55,951 nucleotides of DNA. Source: JBMNNS01 sp050942625 (GTDB taxonomy: Bacteria > Bacillota > Dethiobacteria > DTU022 > UBA8154). The notes beneath the pieces are model-generated. The model had not been told where the DNA came from. It ran no database searches and saw nothing but the letters and a program-made list of their open reading frames with translations. Position 1 is the stretch's first letter; every line of letters starts with the position of its first letter. The stretch covers positions 1 to 55,951 of the forward strand of contig JBMNNS010000003.1 of the NCBI GenBank assembly GCA_050942625.1. The letters are read 5' to 3'. The position numbers and the translations under genes were made by a program. This document shows, piece after piece, positions 7,936 through 14,386 of the stretch.

Positions 7936-8104
7936 TAGATACAGATCATTAATCGGGGGCCGCTTACTTGCTGCACTGCCTGCCGGCGGCTGGAAGAAAA
8001 CCTCCCGTCCGGGGGGCCAGGCAGGGCCGATTTAGGGCCAAATAATGGACAACCCAACTGTCATGGCAGGCCCTGCAGAGCGTGTTGGCATGCGGGTTCG
8101 GGTG
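7936..8104. other. GC-rich structured noncoding segment
   Basis: Much richer in G and C than its surroundings. CTGCCTGCC (7976-7984) can pair with GGC..AGGCAG (8015-8024) with one bulge; GGGCC is repeated directly at 8024-8028 and 8035-8039; GGACA and TGTCA around 8047-8063 can form a small hairpin. No ORF with a ribosome binding site is visible on either strand. It lies between two divergent transcription units and could be a regulatory region, a small RNA gene or a remnant. Confidence 0.3.
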
Positions 8105-8133
8105 TTGACATAAGAAAAATTTAGTGCTACAAT
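8105..8133 (+). promoter_or_regulatory. Near-consensus sigma-A promoter for a small gene
   Basis: TTGACA (8105-8110) and TACAAT (8128-8133) are separated by exactly 17 bases, and TG one base before the -10 makes it an extended -10. It is among the best promoters in the window. Transcription would start near 8140, leaving a leader of about 100 bases before the small ORF at 8238. Confidence 0.75.
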
Positions 8134-8237
8134 GTAGCAGAAAATGTTTTTTTACCTATACCTGTCCCCTGTTATATATATGACATGGTGGTTTCATTTT
8201 TATTTGGAATTGGAATTGCTAAAGGGAGGGAACAAAA

Positions 8238-8459
8238 CTGAAGCTAGATCATCAGAAGATGAAGGATACCTATAGCGACAGTTGGATTTCCGGGGAAATG
8301 GTGACAGGTACAGTCTCAGCCTCAGGTAAAGCTTTTAAAATAAACTGTTATGCTGAAAACCATGTTCTGAATTTGGATTGTAAAACAAAAGCTACGGGAG
8401 CCAACACGGCACTCTTTTCGTTCATAACAAATCCCGCTATGCAAATGTTTCGTACATAG
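8238..8459 (+). CDS. Small single-gene unit of unknown function, possible CTG start
   Basis: The ORF is open from CTG 8238 (73 residues) with an ATG at 8259 (66 residues). AGGGAGGG at 8223-8230 is well placed for CTG 8238 (7 bases) but too far from ATG 8259, so the start may be the rare CTG. The product (KLDHQKMKDTYSDSW..., ending NPAMQMFRT) is soluble-looking with two cysteines, Ser/Thr-rich in the middle, and matches no family I recognise. The case for a real gene is its context: a near-consensus promoter about 105 bases upstream and a good intrinsic terminator just after the stop. The transcript could also be a small RNA that happens to contain an ORF. The rnfC gene follows 212 bases later under separate control. 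Confidence 0.5.
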   Translation: MKLDHQKMKDTYSDSWISGEMVTGTVSASGKAFKINCYAENHVLNLDCKTKATGANTALFSFITNPAMQMFRT

Positions 8460-8469
8460 CGGATATTAT

Positions 8470-8506
8470 TATCCGTATTCACTTGAGTACGGATATTTGT
8501 TTTTTT
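8470..8506 (+). terminator. Intrinsic terminator after the small gene
   Basis: TATCCGTA (8470-8477) pairs with TACGGATA (8488-8495) around a 10-base loop, followed by TTTGTTTTTTT. An overlapping alternative hairpin can form from CGGATA and TATCCG just upstream (8460-8475). Confidence 0.75.
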
Positions 8507-8671
8507 ATATATAGAAAACAGGAAGGGGGGTGAATGGGCCAAGCTCTTAGCCCGGGGTCGGGACAGTAGGCAAATCAAAACAGGTTATCCAGGCCCTTAA
8601 AAATTTTGCCATAATCCAAATAGATTAGTGGCAGCTCATTTTTTTAGTATTAACTTCAGGAGGTGATTTAA

Positions 8672-9985
8672 ATGACAGTAAAAACATTTCAACAGGGGGT
8701 ATTTCTTCCTCACTACAAGGAATATTCTGAAGACAAGCCTATCGTAACAGTCCCCCTCCCCAAAGAAGTAGTAATACCGATGCAACAGCATATTGGGGCA
8801 CCTTGCAGTCCCATAGTCCAGGTGGGGGACGAAGTCAGGGTTGGACAGCTCATTGGTGAGCCCGGCGGTTTTGTTAGTGCCCCCGTCCATTCCAGTGTTG
8901 ACGGAACAGTAATAGCAGTGGAACCCCGCCCGCACTTCAACGGCACTAATGTAATGGGTGTTGTAATTGAGGTTGCCGACGAACAAAGTGATCCGGGTTG
9001 GCAGGAGCGTGATATTTGGGCTCTCAGTGTTGATGAAATCAAGGAGGCCATTAAAGATGCCGGTATTGTCGGCATGGGGGGGGCAACATTTCCTACACAC
9101 GTCAAACTAAGCCCGCCTAAACCCATCGATGCTTTTATTGTCAACGCTTGTGAGTGTGAACCTTTCCTCACTTGTGACCACCGGATGATGGTGGAGATGA
9201 CCGACAAACTGGTGGAAGGTGCACGCCTGGCACAGAAGGTTGTCAATGCGGCAAAAATCATTTTTGGGGTTGAAACGAACAAGCCCGATGCTATTGAGGC
9301 CCTGAACTCCAGGATTGCCGGGGCGGCCGACATTGAATTAGTGCCTTTGGATGTTAAATATCCACAGGGCTCCGAGAAACAGCTTATTAAAGCTACCTTT
9401 GATAGGGAAGTGCCTCCGGGCAAACTGCCTTTAGAGGTTGGAGTAGTGGTGCAAAACGTGGCTACCTGTATTGCCATCTATGAAGCTTGCCTCTACGGCA
9501 AACCCCTGATAGAGCGGGTTTTGACGCTCACGGGTGACGGTGCTGCCAACCCACAGAACGTCCTGGCCAGAATTGGAACTCCCATTGGGCATATCATTGA
9601 CTATTTTGGCGGTTTTAAAGGGGAACCCGGCAAGGTAATCTTGGGCGGCCCGATGACAGGATTTGCCCAGACCAGGTTGGATATTCCCGTTCTTAAAGGT
9701 ACCAGCGGTATTCTTCTGTTAACCAAGGATATGGTTGCAGAAACAGATTATATGGCCTGTGTGCGTTGCGGCAAGTGCGTGGATCACTGCCCCATGTTCC
9801 TGTATCCCAACTACATTGGGGTTTATTCCGAAAGCGGCCGCTATGAAAAAGCAGCCGAGTGGGGCGCTATGGACTGTTTTGAGTGCGGGATATGTGTCTA
9901 CGTTTGTCCCTCCAACCGTCCTATCGTCCAATTTGTACGGGAAGCTAAAAGGCAGATTGCTGCTGCCAGGGCTGCCCAAAAATAG
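8672..9985 (+). CDS. rnfC: Rnf-type electron transport subunit C (NADH/FMN-binding iron-sulfur protein)
   Basis: RnfC is the peripheral NADH-oxidising subunit of the Rnf ferredoxin:NAD+ oxidoreductase. The 437-residue length fits clostridial RnfC. Visible are the N-terminal biotinyl-like half (VQVGDEVRVGQLIGE, VHSSVDGTV), the flavin/NADH region GMGGATFPTHVKL, VNACECEPFLTCDHR, and two C-terminal [4Fe-4S] motifs at C363/366/369/373 and C402/405/408/412. The start is ATG 8672 behind a perfect AGGAGGTGAT. It is followed by rnfD after 61 bases and then by a four-cluster ferredoxin, not by rnfG/E/A/B as in a normal rnfCDGEAB operon. The partner complex is therefore uncertain: it may be a reduced Rnf, or a relative that passes electrons from NADH to another carrier. 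Confidence 0.9.
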   Translation: MTVKTFQQGVFLPHYKEYSEDKPIVTVPLPKEVVIPMQQHIGAPCSPIVQVGDEVRVGQLIGEPGGFVSAPVHSSVDGTVIAVEPRPHFNGTNVMGVVIEVADEQSDPGWQERDIWALSVDEIKEAIKDAGIVGMGGATFPTHVKLSPPKPIDAFIVNACECEPFLTCDHRMMVEMTDKLVEGARLAQKVVNAAKIIFGVETNKPDAIEALNSRIAGAADIELVPLDVKYPQGSEKQLIKATFDREVPPGKLPLEVGVVVQNVATCIAIYEACLYGKPLIERVLTLTGDGAANPQNVLARIGTPIGHIIDYFGGFKGEPGKVILGGPMTGFAQTRLDIPVLKGTSGILLLTKDMVAETDYMACVRCGKCVDHCPMFLYPNYIGVYSESGRYEKAAEWGAMDCFECGICVYVCPSNRPIVQFVREAKRQIAAARAAQK

Positions 9986-10046
9986 CTGCGGAACCTAACC
10001 CGCAGGCAACGAACGCCAATATTCAGTTAAGGAGGGAAATGACAAT

Positions 10047-11048
10047 ATGGCGGATAAGACATTGTCTCTAGCATTTTCTACTTCCCCACACCTGAGATCG
10101 CCTGATACTGTATCCGGTGCGATGCGGGATGTTATAATTGCACTTTGTCCTGTTACGCTGGTATCCATCTACTTTTTTAAACTACATGCCATCTTTTTAA
10201 TACTTGTTTGCCTGGTAACAGCAGCACTGACCGAATTACTTTTCCGGAAAATGATGCATAAACCATCTTCCTTGCATGACGGCAGTGCACTGCTAACAGG
10301 ACTGTTGGTAGCCTTATGTTTTGGACCTGCTACTGCCTGGTGGACAGCTGCCTTGTGTACGTTTATTGCTATCGGCATTGCTAAGGAATACATGGGCGGC
10401 CTGGGTTGGAACCTTTTTAACCCTGCCTTGTTCGGGCGTGTGTCGGTAATTATGCTTGTTCCAATATTTACCTATTTAACCTCGGTCTTTGCTCCCTTGC
10501 GTCCCTTTTTGGGGGGAATTGACATGGTTACACAAGCTACACCCCTGGCTTTGTTGAAACAGGGAGCAGGCTTGCCCAGTTTGTTAAAAATGTTTGCTGC
10601 CAACCCCGGCGGCGCTCTTGCAGAAACTTCTGCCCTTGCTTTGATTATCGGGGGAGCCTATCTCCTGCATAAAGGACATATTACCTGGGAAATCCCGGTG
10701 TCAATGATTGCGGCAGTTTTTGTAGTTGCCCTGTTGTTCGGTCAGAATCCCATATATCATGTTTTAGCCGGTGGGGTGCTTCTTGGGGCCTTCTTTATGG
10801 CTACCGACTGGGTGACCAGTCCGATAACTTCTAAAGGTAAACTAATCTTTGGTGCGGCTATCGGTGTTTTAGTAATCATTTTCCGGGTTGGCCTGGGGCC
10901 TACAGAAGGAACGGCATTTTCAATTTTGATCATGAACGCTTTTGTTCCATATATTGACCGTGTAACGAAGCGGCCCAAATTTGGTGAAGTTCCTGCCGGT
11001 CAGCCTGCAGCAGTACCAGCCGGGCGCCCCGTCAGTAAAACCAATTAA
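10047..11048 (+). CDS. rnfD: Rnf-type electron transport subunit D (membrane flavoprotein)
   Basis: A 333-residue polytopic membrane protein of the RnfD/NqrB family. It opens with the conserved SPHLRSPDTVSGAMRDVIIAL and has the DGSALLTGLLVALCFGP and GLGWNLFNPALFGRV blocks. The ATPL motif (Thr165) matches the site where FMN is covalently bound through a phosphoester threonine in RnfD. The C-terminal part has MATDWVTSPIT and the last membrane helices. ATG 10047 is preceded by AAGGAGG. It lies between rnfC and an FdnH-like ferredoxin. In standard Rnf, RnfD works with RnfG, E and A; none of these is nearby, though they could be elsewhere in the genome. Confidence 0.92.
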   Translation: MADKTLSLAFSTSPHLRSPDTVSGAMRDVIIALCPVTLVSIYFFKLHAIFLILVCLVTAALTELLFRKMMHKPSSLHDGSALLTGLLVALCFGPATAWWTAALCTFIAIGIAKEYMGGLGWNLFNPALFGRVSVIMLVPIFTYLTSVFAPLRPFLGGIDMVTQATPLALLKQGAGLPSLLKMFAANPGGALAETSALALIIGGAYLLHKGHITWEIPVSMIAAVFVVALLFGQNPIYHVLAGGVLLGAFFMATDWVTSPITSKGKLIFGAAIGVLVIIFRVGLGPTEGTAFSILIMNAFVPYIDRVTKRPKFGEVPAGQPAAVPAGRPVSKTN

Positions 11049-11082
11049 CCTCACCCAATGATAAGGAAAGGTGGGATAAACG

Positions 11083-11841
11083 ATGAAGAAAAAATCTATA
11101 CTTTATGATGCTTCCAAATGTACTGCGTGCCGTGGTTGTCAGGTTGCCTGTAAACAGTGGAATCAGCTCCCGGCTGTAAAAACCAGCTTCCAGGGAACTT
11201 ATGAAAACCCGCCCCGTTTCTCGGCCAATACCTGGACAAAAATAGTGTTCAAGGAGCACGAAAAGGACGACAAAGTACAATGGTTATTCAGTAAGCAAGG
11301 TTGCATGCATTGTAGTGATGCTGCTTGCATCAAAGTTTGCCCGGCCAGTGCCATTACCCGCAACGAATTTGGCGCTGTGAATATTGATCAAAACAAATGC
11401 ATCGGCTGCAACTACTGTGCTGCCAACTGTACCTATAATGTTATTGGATTTGACCAGAAGGCTAACGTGGCCAGGAAGTGCAACTTTTGTGTCGACAGGG
11501 TGACCGCTGGCCTCGAACCTGCCTGTGTAAAAACCTGCCCTACGGGTGCCCTTTCTTTTGGGGATCGTACCGATATGATTGCCCTGGCCAATGAACGTTT
11601 GGCATTTCTGCAAGAAAACGGCAACCCCGATGCTAACATCTACGGTTTGAATGAATTGGATGGTTTGGGCGTGCTCTATGTATTAGGGGATCGGCCTGAA
11701 AAATATGGATTACCGGAAAATCCCCGTGTTTCTACAGCAGCACATATTTGGGGTATTATTTTCAAACCTATTAGGGTGCTGGTGGTTTTAGCTATGTTCT
11801 TTGCCCTGTGGATCAACAAAAGCGAATCTGCACAACAGTAA
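11083..11841 (+). CDS. FdnH/HybA-like ferredoxin with four [4Fe-4S] clusters and a C-terminal membrane anchor
   Basis: A 252-residue electron-transfer subunit resembling the beta subunit of membrane formate dehydrogenase. Sixteen cysteines fall in four sets: C13/16/19/23, C74/77/82/86, C106/109/112/116 and C133/136/148/152, enough for four [4Fe-4S] clusters. VLYVLGDRPEKYGLPENP before the anchor is also typical of FDH beta subunits. One hydrophobic segment near residues 228-245 would anchor it. There is no Tat signal, so the clusters should face the cytoplasm. No formate dehydrogenase catalytic subunit or cytochrome b is adjacent; instead it follows rnfC and rnfD at 34 bases with its own ribosome binding site (GGAAAGGTGGG), so it probably serves as the ferredoxin partner of an Rnf-like complex. 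That partnership is inference from gene order. Confidence 0.85.
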   Translation: MKKKSILYDASKCTACRGCQVACKQWNQLPAVKTSFQGTYENPPRFSANTWTKIVFKEHEKDDKVQWLFSKQGCMHCSDAACIKVCPASAITRNEFGAVNIDQNKCIGCNYCAANCTYNVIGFDQKANVARKCNFCVDRVTAGLEPACVKTCPTGALSFGDRTDMIALANERLAFLQENGNPDANIYGLNELDGLGVLYVLGDRPEKYGLPENPRVSTAAHIWGIIFKPIRVLVVLAMFFALWINKSESAQQ

Positions 11842-11982
11842 CGCCACTAAAGCATTGGAATTAGCATGAGGGTTATATTTTGTATAAAGTGTGAAAATTG
11901 ATAACAGCATTTTTTTTACACGGCAGTAAAAAGTTTGTCTGGTTGTTTGAAGGGAACATAGCGGAACCTGCAGTTTGAACAA

Positions 11983-12193
11983 AAAGGCGGAGCCTTTATC
12001 TGTTCTAGTTTTACTAACACTGTTAGGTTCAACATCAAAGGCGTTGGGCCGGAAATATCCGGCCATGGTTAACATGAATTGTTTTAAACGTTTTTTCTTC
12101 CGGGAAGCCGGAAGTCTGGATATTTGTTGCTGATAATTGCTTTGATTTCACCCATAGTGTTGGTACCACCTGAAATGTGGTACCATTTTTTTT
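11983..12193 (+). other. Structured noncoding region with five hairpins (candidate small RNA or long 3' UTR)
   Basis: Part of the 438-base gap between the ferredoxin gene and the next gene. It contains AAAGGC/GCCTTT (11983-11997), CTAACA/TGTTAG (12014-12026), GGCCGGA/TCCGGCC with an AATA loop (12047-12064), CTTCCGG/CCGGAAG with a GAAG loop (12097-12114), and a canonical terminator at 12161-12193. No ORF with a ribosome binding site is seen. The first 140 bases of the gap (11842-11980) are AT-rich and show nothing I recognise; no strong promoter was found for an independent transcript, so a 3' UTR of the rnf unit is equally possible. Confidence 0.4.
12161..12193 (+). terminator. Strong intrinsic terminator
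   Basis: TGGTACCAC (12161-12169) pairs perfectly with GTGGTACCA (12177-12185) around a 7-base loop and is followed by eight T. It lies 320 bases after the rnf-ferredoxin genes and just before the next promoter. Confidence 0.88.
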
Positions 12194-12279
12194 GTTTCAG
12201 GCCAATATTTTATTAGACTATTTTATATTTTAGTGCTACTATGTTTTTATCGGTAAAAACAGGAAAGGGGGAAATAACA

Positions 12280-12741
12280 GTGTCCATTTTGACCGATGAC
12301 ATTAAAGATATCCTGCGTACTAATATTTGTTATTTTGCTACCAGTTCGCCTGATAGCAAACCCAATGTAGTCCCTGTAGGCCTTGTAGAACCGATAAGCG
12401 ATCATGAAGTTCTTCTGGCAGATGTGCATTTTTATAAAACGAAAAAAAACCTGGAACAAAATCCCCAGGTTGCTATTGCAGTAACCGATCTACCTAAAAA
12501 ACTGGCCTTCCAGCTTAAAGGCAAAGCCGAAATTATCCCCTCCGGAGAACTCTATGAAAAACTTAAACAGATCCTGGCAACCCGGGCTGCAAAAAAAATC
12601 GTTTCATTAAAAAAGAAAAGTGAAAAAACAGACGACCCGGAGCTACGAAAAATATACCGCAAACGAATTGAAAGAATAGAAAACCAAAAAGCAAGAACCG
12701 CCGTCTTAGTTACGATCAACGAAATTTATTCGACATTATAA
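12280..12741 (+). CDS. Pyridoxamine 5'-phosphate oxidase-like flavin-binding protein
   Basis: The fold is the split beta-barrel of PNPOx-type FMN proteins: FATSSPDSKPNVVPVGLV (strands 1-2), VLLADVHFYKTKKNLEQNPQVAIAV with the K-T-K-x-N-L flavin-binding segment, then FQLKGKAEIIPSGELYEKL. The C-terminal third is unusually Lys/Arg-rich and probably helical, ending TAVLVTINEIYSTL. The start is most likely GTG 12280, because AGGGGG lies 8 bases before it; the upstream ATG 12241 falls on the probable -10 region. Substrate is unknown; members range from true PNPOx to redox or stress flavoproteins. It appears monocistronic, between a terminator and the tRNA-Leu promoter. A possible promoter (TTAGAC 12213-12218, TGCTACTAT ending 12242) shares TTTAGTGCTAC with the promoter at 8105. 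Confidence 0.8.
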   Translation: MSILTDDIKDILRTNICYFATSSPDSKPNVVPVGLVEPISDHEVLLADVHFYKTKKNLEQNPQVAIAVTDLPKKLAFQLKGKAEIIPSGELYEKLKQILATRAAKKIVSLKKKSEKTDDPELRKIYRKRIERIENQKARTAVLVTINEIYSTL

Positions 12742-12819
12742 ACAGGAATTAAGCGGAGAACCAGAATAAATTCAACATGACATTATCATAGAATAACTAC
12801 ACAAGTAATACCTTGGTTC

Positions 12820-12848
12820 TTGACACCTAACCTTTTTTCTGTTAAGAT
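12820..12848 (+). promoter_or_regulatory. Promoter of tRNA-Leu
   Basis: TTGACA (12820-12825) and TAAGAT (12843-12848) with a 17-base spacer, 19 bases before the tRNA. Confidence 0.75.
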
Positions 12849-12867
12849 TTTTTTAGCAAAGTTTAAT

Positions 12868-12954
12868 GCCGAAGTGGCGGAACCGGCAGACGCACTTGAC
12901 TCAAAATCAAGCGGGGTCTTCCTCGTGTGGGTTCGAGTCCCACCTTCGGCACCA
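12868..12954 (+). tRNA. tRNA-Leu (anticodon CAA)
   Basis: Acceptor arms GCCGAAG and CTTCGGC pair fully. The anticodon stem CTTGA/TCAAG encloses the loop CTCAAAA with anticodon CAA, which reads UUG leucine codons. The long variable arm (about 12911-12925) and GGTTCGAGTCC T-arm are typical of class II tRNA-Leu. The 3' CCA is encoded. It has its own promoter and terminator. Confidence 0.97.
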
Positions 12955-12960
12955 AAATAA

Positions 12961-12990
12961 AACCGGCAACTTCACGGATGCCGGTTTTTT
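12961..12990 (+). terminator. Intrinsic terminator after tRNA-Leu
   Basis: AACCGGCA (12961-12968) pairs with TGCCGGTT (12979-12986), followed by four more T. Confidence 0.85.
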
Positions 12991-13039
12991 GTAACTTGTT
13001 TTTATCTGGTTTTTGTAGCCCTTCCGTAAACGCTATGAT

Positions 13040-13813
13040 TTACCGATCTCCCCTGACCGCAGACATTATTTTGCTCATGGTTTTGCCTGCCAGGTCATGG
13101 ATGACGACATCGGCGCTGCTGTCAGCGTGGGTGGGTTCCCTGTTGATGACTACCAGTTTGGCGCCCCTTTGTTTGGCCATTGTGGGAAATTGGGCAGCCG
13201 GATAAACTACCAGTGAGGAACCAATACAGAGACATAGGTCACATTCCGAAACGCTTTTTTCAGCCCTGCGCATTTCTTCCATAGGCATGCTTTCGCCAAA
13301 AGAAATTGTTGCCGGCTTTAAAATTCCATTACAGATGCGGCAATATGGTGCCTCTTCTCCTTGTTCAAGCCTTTCTGAAACCGATTCCTGGCTTACCAGG
13401 TCACCACAATCAAGGCACTTTACCTTTTCAATCGTTCCATGCAGTTCAATCACTTTTTCTGGGGAATTCCCAGCCTTTTGGTGCAGGGCGTCTATATTTT
13501 GTGTGATAACTGCCAATAGTTTGCCCATAGTTTCCAGTTCTGCAATGGCCAGGTGGGTGGCATTGGGTTCAGTATCGGCAAAAGTTTTGAACATTTCACG
13601 ATAAAACTTCCATCTTTTTTTTCTATTTTCCTCACTGGCCACAAAACTTTGGTAGGTAAATTCTGCGGGGTCAAAACGGTCCCATATCCCACCCTGGCTG
13701 CGAAAATCGGGGATGCCTGATTCCGTACTTACCCCGGCCCCTGTAAAGACAACGATCTTGCTACTTTCACCAATCAACCTGGCAACCTTCTCAATATTTT
13801 TTTCCATTGTCAT
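13040..13813 (-). CDS. cobB: Sir2-family NAD-dependent protein deacylase
   Basis: Removes acyl groups from lysine side chains using NAD+, giving nicotinamide and O-acetyl-ADP-ribose; in bacteria it reactivates acetyl-CoA synthetase among others. The 257-residue product has the Rossmann motif GAGVSTESGIPDFRS, the catalytic block TQNIDALHQKAG, the catalytic His in LHGTIEKVKC, a zinc site made by CLDCGD and CRICNG, and CIGSSLVVYPAAQFP. ATG 13813 is chosen because AAGGAG lies 9 bases upstream; the frame extends 32 codons further but that part is hydrophobic and unlike the family. It stands alone between tRNA-Leu and the divergent ylmC cluster. Substrates cannot be inferred. Confidence 0.93.
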   Translation of the reverse strand: MTMEKNIEKVARLIGESSKIVVFTGAGVSTESGIPDFRSQGGIWDRFDPAEFTYQSFVASEENRKKRWKFYREMFKTFADTEPNATHLAIAELETMGKLLAVITQNIDALHQKAGNSPEKVIELHGTIEKVKCLDCGDLVSQESVSERLEQGEEAPYCRICNGILKPATISFGESMPMEEMRRAEKSVSECDLCLCIGSSLVVYPAAQFPTMAKQRGAKLVVINREPTHADSSADVVIHDLAGKTMSKIMSAVRGDR

Positions 13814-14058
13814 GATACATGTCTCCTTAAGAATATAAATAAACAAAATGGTCCTTTTCACTGCCTGCAGGCGACAGCCTAAAATGAAAACTAACAACGA
13901 TAACAGCAATAGCCTATAATAATATTTCTACAATTTGGTTCTATTATCCTGCTATTTATGGTCAACGAACTTTCAGGCACTATGCATGGAATAAAAAGTA
14001 TATTATAATATAGAAAAAATAAAAAGGGTCATTAATTTTGGAAAGGGGACGCAGGACA

Positions 14059-14310
14059 ATGGTTCGTATAGGTGATTTGCGCGACAGGGATGTTGTAAAT
14101 GTAAATGATGGCAAACGCCTGGGTATTATTAATGACGTCGACCTTGATATAGAAAACGGGGTTGTAAAGGCAATTATTGTACCGGCCGGGGGGGGGTTCA
14201 TGGGCGTAATCGGCCGAAAACAAGATCTCATTATCCCCTGGGATAAGATCGTTAAGGTTGGCGTGGACACGATTCTGGTAGATTACCCCGTTGAGCTGGA
14301 ACAGGGCTAA
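14059..14310 (+). CDS. ylmC: YlmC/YmxH family PRC-barrel protein
   Basis: An 83-residue PRC-barrel protein: MVRIGDLRDRDVVNVNDGKRLG, then DVDLDIENGVVKAIIVP, a glycine-rich turn and DLIIPWDKIVKVGVDTILVD. YlmC/YmxH proteins are sporulation-associated in Bacilli and Clostridia; their molecular role is not settled. ATG 14059 follows GGAAAGGGG; a TTG seven codons earlier is possible but less likely. It opens the division-linked cluster, as ylmC does in B. subtilis. An AT-rich promoter region with TATAAT near 14004 precedes it. Confidence 0.88.
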   Translation: MVRIGDLRDRDVVNVNDGKRLGIINDVDLDIENGVVKAIIVPAGGGFMGVIGRKQDLIIPWDKIVKVGVDTILVDYPVELEQG

Positions 14311-14386
14311 ACTGGACAGGACTCCAGGCCTGTTATATAATCAAAATAAACGACAAAAGGGGGCCCGTTCCCTGGGGGGTGGTTAT

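Noticed and set aside
8713..9477. 254-residue minus-strand ORF opposite rnfC
   Set aside because: Ser/Thr/Pro-rich shadow typical of antisense frames; rnfC is certain.
14291..14386. Start of the NrdD-like gene at ATG 14291
   Set aside because: It overlaps the end of ylmC and adds residues unlike an ATP-cone N-terminus; TTG 14387 has a strong ribosome binding site, although closely spaced.
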